IMG/VR virus record: IMGVR_UViG_3300005532_000255
Coordinates: 1 to 52,311 of that record
Origin: a virus
DNA length: 52,311 nt
Direction: 5' to 3' (one strand)
The notes beneath the pieces are model-generated. The model was not told the origin of the DNA. It ran no database searches and saw only the letters and a list, made by a program, of their open reading frames with translations. The position numbers were made by a program, and so were the translations under genes. Each line of letters opens with the position of its first letter. Within the stretch, counting starts at the first letter, position 1. This document shows positions 24,541-33,611 of the stretch, piece by piece.

Positions 24541-27500
24541 TCAGCTCGTCAGGGTTCCGGGACTCAGTTGCAGCGCCAGCATTTCTCGACGGCCCGCGTT
24601 GGACCGTGCGGCGTCAATAGCAGCGCTTTGGACCGCGCGCGGGTTCTCGATCACAGCCTGTACGGCCTCGCCGCGCAGCGCCGCGGCGGCTGAGTTGCCG
24701 TTAATACTCACCTGCAACATCAGCTTGTCGCCGAGCGTTATGACTGGCGGGCCGGCATTGGACGGCGTGCCGGGCAATATTCTGTCCAGCGTCGATGGAC
24801 CGAGAGTCGGCAGCGGAGATTGGAAAGCCAGCGCACTGCCGTTCTGGAATGTCGGTGCCTGGAAAAGCCCGCCGCCGAGCTCGACGAGCGAGGCTGGCCG
24901 TACAGAAGCCGGCAGGCGCGCGATGTTCTGGCCGGTGCTCATGGCGTACAGCTCGATCAGGTCCCGAACTTGCTGGCTGCGAATGGCAACATCGAGATTT
25001 CCCCCGAAACCCTGCTTGGCCATATCCACAATCTGCTGCAAGATCCCCTTGTCCGGGATGTCGACGCCGTAGATGGCTTTGATTTTGTCTCGGGCTTTTT
25101 CCATCGCCCCTTTGACGAACAGCCGGATGATGCCGGCGAAGAAGCCGGCAGACGCGCCGATGGCTGCTCCTATGGGCCCGCCGACCTTGAAGCCGATCAG
25201 CGCGCCGCCAGCCGTGGTCTCCGCGACGCCCACCGCGCCTCCGCGACGCAGCCCGTCCAGCGCGAGCAAAGCGCCGCCGACCAGCGCGGCATCAGACTTG
25301 CCGATCGCCTGGAGATTGCCGGAAATGCCCGTGCGCGCAATCGCGACGCCAGGCGCCACCTGCACGGAATTGCTCCCGAGTCCCAAGAAATTCTTCAAGC
25401 CGCCGAAAAGGCCGGCCAGACCGGCAACGTTCGAAACTCCGGCGATACCTCCACTGCTACCGCTTAGAGTTATCGGGACGCCCGTCAACGTCGGCGTGCC
25501 GCCCGGCGCCGCGGGCGATCCAATGATTCCGCCGCCGGCGCCGAACACTGGCACAGCTCCGATTCCCAGCAGAGTGCCCAAGCGGCCGAGCAGCCCGCCG
25601 CCCGCTGCCGCTCCGGCCTCTCCGCCGAAGACCGGGACATTGCCTGATAGGCCGCCAGCGAAACTCACCCGCACGCCGTAGAGCAGGCGCATCAGCGCGG
25701 CGGCGACCTGGCTGGTGACGATCTCTTTCAAGGCCGTCAGCACAGCCGTTTTCAGCGCGTTACCGATTGCCCCAAAGACGGATTCGGAACGATGCAGTAG
25801 CGCATCGAATACGCCGCCGGCGGATTGCTTCAGGGACTCAAAAGTGCTGCGCAGGTGCTCGCGTATCAACTGCGCCGAGCGCACGGCGGCCTGTTCGCGT
25901 GCGGCGTCAATCGCGCCCAGGCGCTTGATTTCGTTCTGCCGCGCGTCTTCCGCCGCCTGTTGCGTGACGGCCTCGACGCGGTCATCGATCTGCTTGGCCA
26001 GGTCCGGCCGCACAAACTTCAGGAATTGCAGGTAACTCAGTTCACGCTCTTTGCGCCGGTTGATCGCATCGGCGTGGATCCTGGCCTCCCGATTCACGTA
26101 ATCGATCTCGATGGCGGCCCGCTGCTGTTCGACCGCCAACTGGTCGCGCAGGGTTTGGGCGCCAACCAGCTCCAGGTTCCTCAGGCGGGCATCGCGGATC
26201 TGCTGCTGCACCTCGGTCTCAAAGTCGAATTGCTTGTCCAGCGTCTCCAGGTGCAGCTCGAGGGATTTCTGCTCGAATTCCCGCTGCTCCTCGAACCGCT
26301 TGTTGTGGTCCTCGAGCGTCACCCGCAGCATTGGAAAAAGCTGCTGGTTATCCTTGTCGCGGAGATGCTCCAGCTTTGTGGCGTGGCCGAGGATACCCTG
26401 CCAGATCGAATCCTCGGCCAGCAGGACCCCCATCTTCCGCTGCTCCCGCTGGACCCCGATCACGGTCGCCTGGTTGATATCGTCGATGGCCTTCTTGCTG
26501 TTGCCGTAGAGATCGATCTGCTTGGCCTGCTGGTTGTAGACCTTGGCCAGGCCGTCGAACTCCTGGGTGATGGCGTTGAGCAGAAACTCGTGGGCCGACT
26601 TTTCGGCCTCTTGGATCTTCCGCAGCTCCTCGGCCGTCAACTGGCGCGGCGGCTTGGGCAGCTCGACCGTCAGCCCCAGCTCGGCGCCCGTGAGCGGCTG
26701 GAACCTGCCGGCCTTCTTCGCTTCGAGCGCCGCCTGGGTGACACCTTCCAGCGCCTTCTCCTCGTTGCCCATCTCCAGGCGAAACCGGAAGGCCTCCTCG
26801 GCGCTCTGGTTGAATCGCTGTTGAATGAAATACAGCGAGCCGCCGAGCACCGCCAATCCAGCCGCTACCTGCCCAACGACAGGAATGCCCGCCAGCGCAG
26901 CCCCCTTCAGCAGCACCGCTGCGCCACCGAGAACAGTCAGGCCCTTGACGACATCGGCCACAACATCCTTGTTCTCGCGGGCGGCCTGCAAGAGGTGCCC
27001 CATCCCGCCGACCAGATCCCGAAGCGTGGGCAGGAACGCGTTGCCTAATTCCTCCTTAAGTTCGTGGAAGCTGCGGCCCAAGGCCATCATCGATCCCTCG
27101 ACCGTAGCGCCGGCCTCGGCGGCGACGCCCTGGAGACCGCTGCCTTTTTCGATCACAGCGTTGAGCGCGATCTGCCGCTTTTCGGTGTCGGTCAGGGCAC
27201 GGCCGCGCCTCAATTCCGCCAGCGCAACCTGCTCCTCGAGGTTGACGAGGATTCCCATTGACCGCAGCGTGCGGGAGCGGTTCGCCTCGATGCCGGACAG
27301 GATCCGGTCGAGAGCCTCTTCGCGGCTGATGCCCCTCAGGGCGGCGGCATTCTTTGCGACCTCGGCGAGCTGGGTGGCTTTGGTGAGGTCCAGCTCGGCG
27401 ACGATCATGCGGTTCACGACGGTGAGGGCTTCGCTGTCGTGGAAGCCCAGCAGCTTGATGGCCTGGGCATGTCCCTTCACGGCCGCCGCGCTCAGGCCAT

Positions 27501-27807
27501 GGATCCTGGCGAGCTGCTCCGTCGTCGCCGCCACGAATTCATTGTGGGCCGCGAGCTTCGTAGCCTCTACCGCAAATTCCTTAGCGACCTCGACGAGCTT
27601 CTCGAAGGTCCCTGCCAGCACCTCGCCGACCGCTGCGCCGGCAGCGATCTTGCCGGTCAGGTGATCGAGCGCACCGCCGGCGTGATCGCCGGCCTGCTTG
27701 CCGTGCTTGCCGATGTCATCGAGGTTCTGGTTGAGGCGCTTGATCTCGGCATTGGCCTTGTCGCCGTCAACGGTGATGACCAGTTCGAGTTTCGCGTCGG
27801 AAGGCAT
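24541..27807 (-). CDS. Tail tape measure protein
   Basis: 1088 residues. It starts with a PSDAKLELVITVDGDKANAEI segment, then long helical and coiled-coil stretches. A hydrophobic zone lies at about 290-335 (VVADVVKGLTVLGGAAVLLK..., VVGQVAAGLAVLGG), and a second helical zone is rich in Glu, Gln and Lys. A Gly/Ala/Pro-rich region with membrane-like segments comes near 780-930. Size and composition are those of a siphovirus tape measure that sets tail length (about 160 nm by the usual 0.15 nm per residue). It lies between the fibre and M-like genes. Confidence 0.88.
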   Translation of the reverse strand: MPSDAKLELVITVDGDKANAEIKRLNQNLDDIGKHGKQAGDHAGGALDHLTGKIAAGAAVGEVLAGTFEKLVEVAKEFAVEATKLAAHNEFVAATTEQLARIHGLSAAAVKGHAQAIKLLGFHDSEALTVVNRMIVAELDLTKATQLAEVAKNAAALRGISREEALDRILSGIEANRSRTLRSMGILVNLEEQVALAELRRGRALTDTEKRQIALNAVIEKGSGLQGVAAEAGATVEGSMMALGRSFHELKEELGNAFLPTLRDLVGGMGHLLQAARENKDVVADVVKGLTVLGGAAVLLKGAALAGIPVVGQVAAGLAVLGGSLYFIQQRFNQSAEEAFRFRLEMGNEEKALEGVTQAALEAKKAGRFQPLTGAELGLTVELPKPPRQLTAEELRKIQEAEKSAHEFLLNAITQEFDGLAKVYNQQAKQIDLYGNSKKAIDDINQATVIGVQREQRKMGVLLAEDSIWQGILGHATKLEHLRDKDNQQLFPMLRVTLEDHNKRFEEQREFEQKSLELHLETLDKQFDFETEVQQQIRDARLRNLELVGAQTLRDQLAVEQQRAAIEIDYVNREARIHADAINRRKERELSYLQFLKFVRPDLAKQIDDRVEAVTQQAAEDARQNEIKRLGAIDAAREQAAVRSAQLIREHLRSTFESLKQSAGGVFDALLHRSESVFGAIGNALKTAVLTALKEIVTSQVAAALMRLLYGVRVSFAGGLSGNVPVFGGEAGAAAGGGLLGRLGTLLGIGAVPVFGAGGGIIGSPAAPGGTPTLTGVPITLSGSSGGIAGVSNVAGLAGLFGGLKNFLGLGSNSVQVAPGVAIARTGISGNLQAIGKSDAALVGGALLALDGLRRGGAVGVAETTAGGALIGFKVGGPIGAAIGASAGFFAGIIRLFVKGAMEKARDKIKAIYGVDIPDKGILQQIVDMAKQGFGGNLDVAIRSQQVRDLIELYAMSTGQNIARLPASVRPASLVELGGGLFQAPTFQNGSALAFQSPLPTLGPSTLDRILPGTPSNAGPPVITLGDKLMLQVSINGNSAAAALRGEAVQAVIENPRAVQSAAIDAARSNAGRREMLALQLSPGTLTS

Positions 27808-27866
27808 TGCGTTCTTCTAAGCAATTTTGGGGAGGCCGATTCGGGTAGGGCTTCTGTACGAAATGG

Positions 27867-27872
27867 TACACT
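27867..27872 (+). promoter_or_regulatory. Candidate -10 box TACACT
   Basis: TACACT lies 79 bases before the PEGA gene in the intergenic space that separates it from the divergent tape measure gene. Support is weak. Confidence 0.25.
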
Positions 27873-27951
27873 AGAGAAAGACTGTTTTCGGCGCTAATCA
27901 CGCTTTTGAGATCCCTCCACAGCCGACACTAACCTGATTGGAGGTGGAACC

Positions 27952-28752
27952 ATGTACCGCACGCTACTGGTTCTGGCTTGCGCGCTGGCGCAAGTGGTTG
28001 CTCAGACTACAGCTGTTCTCCAAGACGGAACCCCGGTCCGACTACGGCTGAATCGCACTCTCTCTTCGGCGGATGCCAAAGTGGGAGACAACGTTGATTT
28101 TGAAGTGCTGGACGAAATCAAAGTCGGCGACGTAATCGTCATCGCTCGCGGCGCGACCGCATTGGGGACAGTGACCGAGGCCCAGGCGAAGAAGAGAATG
28201 GCGAGAGGCGGCAAGCTGAATGTCAACATCGATCACGTCCGACTCGTGAATAACGAAAAAGTTGCACTCCGAGCAGTGAAGGAAACACAGGGTGGCGGCC
28301 ACACCGGCGCGATGACAGGAGCGATGGTCGCCACGGGCATCGTATTCTTCCCGGCCGCACCTCTATTTTTGTTCATGCACGGCAAGGACATCACAATTCC
28401 AAAGGGCACGGAGATCACGGCTTACGTCAATGGTGACGTGGAACTCGATCCAGAGAAGTTCCGGGTTGCGGCTACCGGGCAGCAGCCTCTCTCGGGGCAG
28501 ATCCCCATGCCCGTTCCCAATGCTGCGGGGGGCGTTTCCCTAGCATCTCTCAGCGTCACCTCGACACCACCCGGCGCTGAAATCGAGCTGAATGGCAAAT
28601 TTGCGGGCGACACTCCGTCAATACTGAAGGCCAATCCGGGTTCACACAAGCTGACCATCAAGCGAAGCGGATTCAAGACCTGGGAGCGAGAGTTGCAAGT
28701 TGAGGCGGGAGCTTCGATCAGTATAAATGCGGAATTGGAGAAGGCACAGTAG
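27952..28752 (+). CDS. Secreted PEGA-domain protein, rightward moron
   Basis: 266 residues with ribosome-binding site GGAGGTGG. A signal peptide (MYRTLLVLACALAQVVAQ) is followed by a beta domain with DGTPVRLRLNRTLSSADAKV, a hydrophobic hairpin (GIVFFPAAPLFLF), and a C-terminal PEGA domain (SVTSTPPGAEIELNGKFAGD...GSHKLTIKRSGFKTW). Proteins with this layout are frequent in acidobacterial chromosomes and probably act at the cell envelope. It lies between tape measure and fibre-region genes in the opposite direction, so it may be a lysogenic-conversion gene. Confidence 0.85.
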   Translation: MYRTLLVLACALAQVVAQTTAVLQDGTPVRLRLNRTLSSADAKVGDNVDFEVLDEIKVGDVIVIARGATALGTVTEAQAKKRMARGGKLNVNIDHVRLVNNEKVALRAVKETQGGGHTGAMTGAMVATGIVFFPAAPLFLFMHGKDITIPKGTEITAYVNGDVELDPEKFRVAATGQQPLSGQIPMPVPNAAGGVSLASLSVTSTPPGAEIELNGKFAGDTPSILKANPGSHKLTIKRSGFKTWERELQVEAGASISINAELEKAQ

Positions 28753-28788
28753 TACTACTAGGGAGCTAGACCGATCCTGCACTCTGCA

Positions 28789-29064
28789 CTATTGAACCTT
28801 CTCGAACCAGTACTGCTGGCCAAACGGTTTCTCGCGGGTCCGCAAGAGGAAATGCCTGCGCTCGTCGGTGTAGTCGGTCACGGATGGGTCCAGCACGTGG
28901 AACTTGCCAGCCGAGAATTCCTTGCCGACCGGGTTAGTTGGCTTCACGAAAGGGGGAGTCGGAGCAGGAGTCGGCTGGGGCTGCGGGTCCGGGTATGGTA
29001 GGCCGACACTCGGATCGCCGAACTGAAACCGATGCCGAAGCTCCGCCAGCAGCGTGGAGGGCAT
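28789..29064 (-). CDS. Small proline-rich protein downstream of fibre gene
   Basis: 91 residues. It has a proline-rich middle (YPDPQPQPTPAPTPPFVKP) and a C-terminal segment HFLLRTREKPFGQQYWFEKV. The start is 14 bases after the fibre stop, so the two are co-transcribed. It may assist fibre assembly or attach to the tail, but I know no family. The sequence gives no catalytic motif. Confidence 0.6.
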   Translation of the reverse strand: MPSTLLAELRHRFQFGDPSVGLPYPDPQPQPTPAPTPPFVKPTNPVGKEFSAGKFHVLDPSVTDYTDERRHFLLRTREKPFGQQYWFEKVQ

Positions 29065-29077
29065 TTACTCACCGGAA

Positions 29078-30982
29078 CTATCTTTCGAAGGTGACTATTG
29101 GAGGCTGGTTCGCCGCGGCAGTCGTGACCGAACCGCAGGACGCCGGGAACGTGCCGGCGCTGCCGTTGTTTCCAGCCTGCGCGAATTTCTTGTTGGTTTG
29201 TTGGTTCAGTTGAGTAATCTGCTGCGATGGTATCGAGAACGAACGCAGCGTCAGCGTCGTGGAATCGGTCGTCATCGCCAGCCAGTACACGCCGGGGTTC
29301 AGCGTTGCCGGACCGCCCGATATGGTTTTCGTGTAGACACCGGCGGTGTTGATGTCCGGTGTGCCGCCGGCCGTCATCACGCCGCTGTTGACCACCAGCG
29401 TTGTGCAGGACGCGTCCCAAATACCCAGGCCGAGGCTCTTCCCTACGCCTGAGATGGCCACGACCTCGAAGCTCAGTTGATTGATGGTGACCCGCCAGGG
29501 CAGCACGAATTGCCACAGGCGCATGACGTTCGCCGTGAAAAGGCTCGTGGCGCCGGAGCTCTGTGCGGGATAAATGCTGACGGCTACGAAGTAACCTTGG
29601 TCGGCCGTGGTGATCATGGTCGTGTTCTGGGCGGCCGGCAGATTGCCGCTGGTGATGTTGCCGGCGTTCGTCGTATCGGTAGAGCAGCTCGCGGCGGCGT
29701 TCGACAAATCACTACAGGCCGGCTGGGCGCTCGACACCGAACCGTCCGTGCCGATCTGTGTCAGAAACTGATGTGTAATCGAGACCTTCGATTTAACGCC
29801 GCCGAGAGTGCTGCTTGTCGGCATCGGCAGCCAGGCGGAATCGAGAGTGCCGCCCGACGTGCTCTTGGGGATCGCGTTGGGGGCGGCTGTCGCCGTGGCC
29901 ACTTCATCTGAGCCGCCGTCCTTGTGCGTGCCGGCGTGCGCGGTCGGTGCCCGGGCATTCGTGTTGCGCGGGTCGCCATCGGTAACATATTTGTTACCGC
30001 CGCCTGGAGTCCCGGATGTTCCAGCCAGTGCCGCCTTCTCGCCGGCGCTTGGTAGATTCGCTCCATCGGCAAGAGCGGAGGTAAGCACGCTCCCGGCGCT
30101 CAGGCCGGCGCCGCTCCCGAAAAACGTCAGCGCCTGGAATTCCGCCAGATTGCCCGTGCCCGAGTTCCACACCTTGAAGCGGGACTTGTTGCCAGTGAAG
30201 CTGATCCAGTCATTCGCGCCGGAATTGCCGAACGTCAGCAGGTCGGTTGTAGCGCCATTGATGGTCTGCGCCTGGGTGAACGTGTTTGCCTCGTCCTTAT
30301 AAACCGTCTGGGGGTTTTGGCGGCCTTTGGCCAGCGTGCCAGTCCAGCCCAGAGTGTGGACATCCTGAGCGCTGGAGATAATGACATTGGTGTCGTTGGC
30401 GAAGCTTTGCACGCCACCCGTCTGCCCATTCAGCGAGGTGATGCCGCTGCCACCCGGCGCTGCCCACCTGACGCCGAGGGGCTGACTTGAATCTGCGGTG
30501 AGAAGCTGGCCGTCTGCGCCGGGCGCCAGGCGAGACCAGGCCGTTCCGAAGGCAATCAAGCTGCCCTTGATAGCCCCGAGGCCGCTCAACTGTGAGAGGG
30601 CGACAGTCAATGCCGGGGTCGGCACCGTCGAGACAGCTACGTCCTTGATCTTGAGCGTGTTCGCGGAGGTGGGCACCACCCAATACTGCAGATACGTTGC
30701 CCTGGTGAGGTAGAAGCGCACCTGGTAGCTGGTGCCAGCGGGCGTGGCCGTATCGTTTGGCTCGAGCGTCACGTCAACAACGCCGTTTGTGATCGTGAGC
30801 GTCTGCTTGCTGGCGCCGATCGGCTCGTTGCCGGTGGTGATAAGCGGCGTAAACAGGGTGATGTCGGCCGCGCCGCCGGCGAGCGAGCCGTCCGGGTACT
30901 TAAGCGTGTCCAGTATGCGGGTGCCTGCCGCTTGCAGCTCGAGACAGAGCAGCAAGACCAGAATCGGGATTCGATGGCTCAT
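29078..30982 (-). CDS. Tail fibre or spike-like protein with signal-like N-terminus
   Basis: 634 residues. The N-terminus MSHRIPILVLLLCLELQAAG looks like a signal peptide or membrane segment, unusual for a virion fibre. It is followed by beta-rich, Thr/Ser/Gly-rich sequence typical of fibres, with motifs such as GVRWAAPGGSGITSLNGQTG and HAGTHKDGGSDEV seen in trimeric fibres. A C-terminal jelly-roll-like section comes last. The start overlaps the stop of the T part of the chaperone gene (ATGA). It could be a structural fibre or a secreted surface protein made late in infection. Confidence 0.65.
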   Translation of the reverse strand: MSHRIPILVLLLCLELQAAGTRILDTLKYPDGSLAGGAADITLFTPLITTGNEPIGASKQTLTITNGVVDVTLEPNDTATPAGTSYQVRFYLTRATYLQYWVVPTSANTLKIKDVAVSTVPTPALTVALSQLSGLGAIKGSLIAFGTAWSRLAPGADGQLLTADSSQPLGVRWAAPGGSGITSLNGQTGGVQSFANDTNVIISSAQDVHTLGWTGTLAKGRQNPQTVYKDEANTFTQAQTINGATTDLLTFGNSGANDWISFTGNKSRFKVWNSGTGNLAEFQALTFFGSGAGLSAGSVLTSALADGANLPSAGEKAALAGTSGTPGGGNKYVTDGDPRNTNARAPTAHAGTHKDGGSDEVATATAAPNAIPKSTSGGTLDSAWLPMPTSSTLGGVKSKVSITHQFLTQIGTDGSVSSAQPACSDLSNAAASCSTDTTNAGNITSGNLPAAQNTTMITTADQGYFVAVSIYPAQSSGATSLFTANVMRLWQFVLPWRVTINQLSFEVVAISGVGKSLGLGIWDASCTTLVVNSGVMTAGGTPDINTAGVYTKTISGGPATLNPGVYWLAMTTDSTTLTLRSFSIPSQQITQLNQQTNKKFAQAGNNGSAGTFPASCGSVTTAAANQPPIVTFER

Positions 30983-31925
30983 TTTCGATTCAGCCGCTCG
31001 CGTTCCCAGTTTTCGCGTTCGGCGTGGAGAATTTGGAGCGCGCGAAAATCGTCAGCGTCCACGTCATCAAGCGTCATGGTGAAACCGGCTCGCAGAGCGA
31101 AATCCAAGTCAACTACTCGATGGAGGCTTTCGCCCACAGGGCTTGCCAGCGCAGCCTCCAGCCTCGTCCGCGGGCATTGCTCGCACCGCGTATGGTCATC
31201 GGGCGCTTCGGGGCAGAGCTTCGGCCCCGAACATAGTTCGTCCTTGCGGAGCGCCTGATGGATGAGAAATTGGAGCGTCGGGTTGTCCGGCCACTCGGCC
31301 GGACCTAGGAGTTTCCCAGGTCTTCCTCTTCGGCGCGCAGGGCCTGGAGCAGCTCGGCAACAACCGCCGCCTTGTGGATGATTGGGATACGGTCGCCGGC
31401 GTAGGCCTGCGCGCTTGTCGTTTCCTCGGCCGGCGGCTGCGCCATCAGCGCGTCGTACAACTCCCCAGATGGCCAGAGGTTGACCTTGATCTCCTGACGG
31501 CCGTGGCGGCCATCGATCACCCGGACGGCCGCCTTGCGGTAGTTGCTGACCTGCTTCTGGCTCGGCATCCGCAGGCAGTGAACCGCCTCGCAACCAGGAA
31601 CCGATAGCGGAATACGGAAGACGTTGCCGTCCCGCTCGGCCTCCCCAGCCTCTGCCTGCGCAAGACGTTGAATCGCCGCCGAGGCTTCGGCCTGGTCGAA
31701 TTCGGTTTCCTTGGAAACCAGAATCTTATCGAAAAGCTCGGCGTCGACCTCCTCGGCATTGGTGACCTGCGTTTCCGACGATCCGCGGCCCAAAGACCGG
31801 ATGACGGTCTTCTGTTTCGCCATCCGGTCCGACCACTCGGCATCGGAGGGCCAACGCAGGGTTGCGACTTTGTACCCTTCGGGCGAGGGAATCTTGACCG
31901 CAATTTCTCGGTTGATGTCGAACAT
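30979..31925 (-). CDS. Tail assembly chaperone GT fusion, made by -1 frameshift
   Basis: The reading frame of the G-like gene can shift at GGGAAAC (31317-31311) into a frame that continues to 30979, adding about 110 residues (LLGPAEWPDNPTLQFLIHQA..., with four cysteines, ending ENWERERLNRK). The product would be about 315 residues. In lambda and many siphoviruses G and GT are made in a fixed ratio by such slippage, and T binds the tail tube while G coats the tape measure. Position between tail tube and tape-measure/fibre genes fits exactly. Confidence 0.8.
31305..31925 (-). CDS. Tail assembly chaperone G
   Basis: 206 residues from ATG at 31925 (GGGAGGGAG upstream). It is acidic and helical at the C-terminus (AAVVAELLQALRAEEEDLGNS) and ends four codons after CTG GGA AAC, a slippery site. 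It has no catalytic motifs. It lies just downstream of the tail tube gene, the canonical position. It is needed for tape-measure folding and tail polymerisation and is absent from the virion in known systems. Confidence 0.8.
   Translation of the reverse strand: MFDINREIAVKIPSPEGYKVATLRWPSDAEWSDRMAKQKTVIRSLGRGSSETQVTNAEEVDAELFDKILVSKETEFDQAEASAAIQRLAQAEAGEAERDGNVFRIPLSVPGCEAVHCLRMPSQKQVSNYRKAAVRVIDGRHGRQEIKVNLWPSGELYDALMAQPPAEETTSAQAYAGDRIPIIHKAAVVAELLQALRAEEEDLGNS
31311..31317 (-). other. Programmed -1 frameshift site GGGAAAC
   Basis: The heptamer is in the correct phase, G GGA AAC, six bases before the in-frame TAG stop of G. Lambda uses GGGAAAG at the same place. After slipping, GGG AAA CTC CTA enters the long T frame. 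Confidence 0.8.
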
Positions 31926-31953
31926 GCTCCCTCCCTTGGGATCGAAAGTGTGG

Positions 31954-32964
31954 TTACTGAGCGATGCCATCCACCGGCGTCACGCAGACAGCGGAAACAA
32001 CGCCGTTGGTCGCGTTGTACTGCGGCTTGCCGGTGACCGACACCGTCACGATGCCATCGGTCTCGCCGACCTCGACGACGCTGAAGCCGACCTGCTGCCA
32101 GGTGACCGACAGGCTGTTATTGGCATCCTTCGTCAAGGTGACGACCGCTGTTCCCGTCGTCAGGTCGCGCATCTTCTGGAGCTCGGTGGAACCGTTAACG
32201 AAGCGAGCGACGAAGTTGAACAACGGAACGCGGTCGCCCACTTCGAGCCGTCCCTGAATCTGGAAGCCGTCCTGCTGGCCGCTGCCGGGAAAGAAGCCCT
32301 CCCGGAAGGCGTTGTCCCACCCCATCTCGAGCGACTCGAAGTTCTTGAGGCTGACGTAATCCACCCCCAGGATCGTGATCGCCGCAGAGTAGGCGTTCAG
32401 CAGGTTCTCGGCCGTCGCAGCCGGCAGGGTGATGCCGGACGGGTCGGTGATCGCGCCGGAGTGAGTGAACTCCACCGTCGCTTTGGCGTTGGCGCGACCG
32501 ACCCCCTTGGTGATATTGATCTTCCAGCTCTTGACGGCGCATCCGACCAGCATGCGGTCAAGCACACGGGCCGCGCCCGGCCGGATCTGCTCGATGTAGG
32601 AGAAATAGGGCAGTTCCAGGCCGTCGGTCACCGGATTGAGCGGCGTGCATGTATAGGTGTAGGGGCCGGCGCCGGTTTTGACGACCTTGCCGAGGCCGAA
32701 GGCCCACAGCCAGGCCGCAAACTCGCTCGACAGGTATTTCTCCAGTTGGTGGGCCGCCGAATCGACATGAGACTTGAACAGTTGCGTCGCAAACTCATGG
32801 CCCTTGCCCAGCTCGGCCGCATCATCCTCGGCCATGAACTTCGGATTCGCAAGCTGAACGTTGAGCTTGTTGAGGCGCCAGATGTCGCTCGTGACGTTGG
32901 CCGTGGAAATATCGGCTTGCTTCTTCTTGCCGAAGCCGATCAGTAGCTCTCGGATGTTTGCCAT
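31954..32964 (-). CDS. Major tail tube protein
   Basis: 336 residues. The start MANIRELLIGFGKKKQADI and the later segments VKSWKINITKGVGRANAKAT, FESLEMGWDNAFR and GRLEVGDRVP fit the beta-sandwich tail tube proteins of long-tailed phages. The C-terminal 80 residues (TTGTAVVTLTKDANNSLSV...) may form an extra Ig-like domain on the tail surface. It precedes the G/GT chaperones, the usual order. It forms the rigid tail channel. Confidence 0.85.
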   Translation of the reverse strand: MANIRELLIGFGKKKQADISTANVTSDIWRLNKLNVQLANPKFMAEDDAAELGKGHEFATQLFKSHVDSAAHQLEKYLSSEFAAWLWAFGLGKVVKTGAGPYTYTCTPLNPVTDGLELPYFSYIEQIRPGAARVLDRMLVGCAVKSWKINITKGVGRANAKATVEFTHSGAITDPSGITLPAATAENLLNAYSAAITILGVDYVSLKNFESLEMGWDNAFREGFFPGSGQQDGFQIQGRLEVGDRVPLFNFVARFVNGSTELQKMRDLTTGTAVVTLTKDANNSLSVTWQQVGFSVVEVGETDGIVTVSVTGKPQYNATNGVVSAVCVTPVDGIAQ

Positions 32965-32967
32965 CGG

Positions 32968-33129
32968 TTAGTTTTCCTCTTCGCGGTCCGGCTGTTGCGG
33001 CGGCTCGCACTGGCTCCACCCGGCAACCATCAGGGGAACCAACTGCGCCGGGTCCGCCGGGACTTCTTTGGGCGGCCCGCCGTCTGGCGGCCGCATCCAC
33101 GTTGTTTCCCTCTGCTGTTTTTCCAGCAT
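32968..33129 (-). CDS. Small tail-region protein
   Basis: 53 residues from ATG at 33129, overlapping the stop of the tail completion gene (TGATG) and ending three bases before the tail tube ATG. It begins MLEKQQRETTWMRPPDGG and ends with PQQPDREEEN; the middle part has VAGWSQCEPP. Tight packing on both sides makes it a real gene. Function unknown. Confidence 0.7.
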   Translation of the reverse strand: MLEKQQRETTWMRPPDGGPPKEVPADPAQLVPLMVAGWSQCEPPQQPDREEEN

Positions 33130-33602
33130 CAGTCGTCTCCGATCTCCGTGAAGCTCGTAGTCAGCTCGAAGAAATCCACGCCCTCAACATCGGGAGTCCT
33201 GCGGATCGTGGGCACATCCATGGGATAGAACGAGTCGTGGACTGCGTAATCGGCGAGGGTCTGGCCGGCGCTGTTCTGGCCCTTCCAGATCGCCCGGAGA
33301 ATCCGGTAGAAGGAGCTCGCGTTGCCGTTCAGATCATTCGAGTCGTCGGCGCGGACGTAGATCGACACATGGTGCTTCCAAACCTCGGCCTGGCCAAAGT
33401 TGCCGGGCGCCATCTCCTGCCAGGCGACCATCACCGATCGCGCCGGCATGCGGTAGATGGCGCGATCCAGGCTGACGGCCTCCGCCGGCATGTCCTTGTA
33501 TCCGTAGATCCGCTCGGGATCGCCGCCAACCTCGGCTACAAGGTCAGGGATGGTGCGCAGGGCCGACACCACGGCATCAACGAGCGCGGCTGGATTGATC
33601 AT
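33129..33602 (-). CDS. Tail terminator/completion-like protein
   Basis: 157 residues. An N-terminal helix INPAALVDAVVSALRTIP, a beta domain with HHVSIYVRADDSNDLN, and an end FFELTTSFTEIGDD resemble small neck or tail-terminator proteins located between the gp10-like gene and the tail tube. It would cap the tail tube for joining to the head. Identification rests on position, size and overall layout rather than on a motif. Confidence 0.6.
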   Translation of the reverse strand: MINPAALVDAVVSALRTIPDLVAEVGGDPERIYGYKDMPAEAVSLDRAIYRMPARSVMVAWQEMAPGNFGQAEVWKHHVSIYVRADDSNDLNGNASSFYRILRAIWKGQNSAGQTLADYAVHDSFYPMDVPTIRRTPDVEGVDFFELTTSFTEIGDD

Positions 33603-33611
33603 TCTTTCTCG

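Noticed and set aside
25825-27664. Long rightward frames opposite the tape measure
   Set aside because: No ribosome-binding site or protein-like pattern; shadow of the tape-measure gene.
31711-32946. 411-residue rightward frame over chaperone and tail tube genes
   Set aside because: Antisense shadow; both leftward genes have clear families and overlaps.
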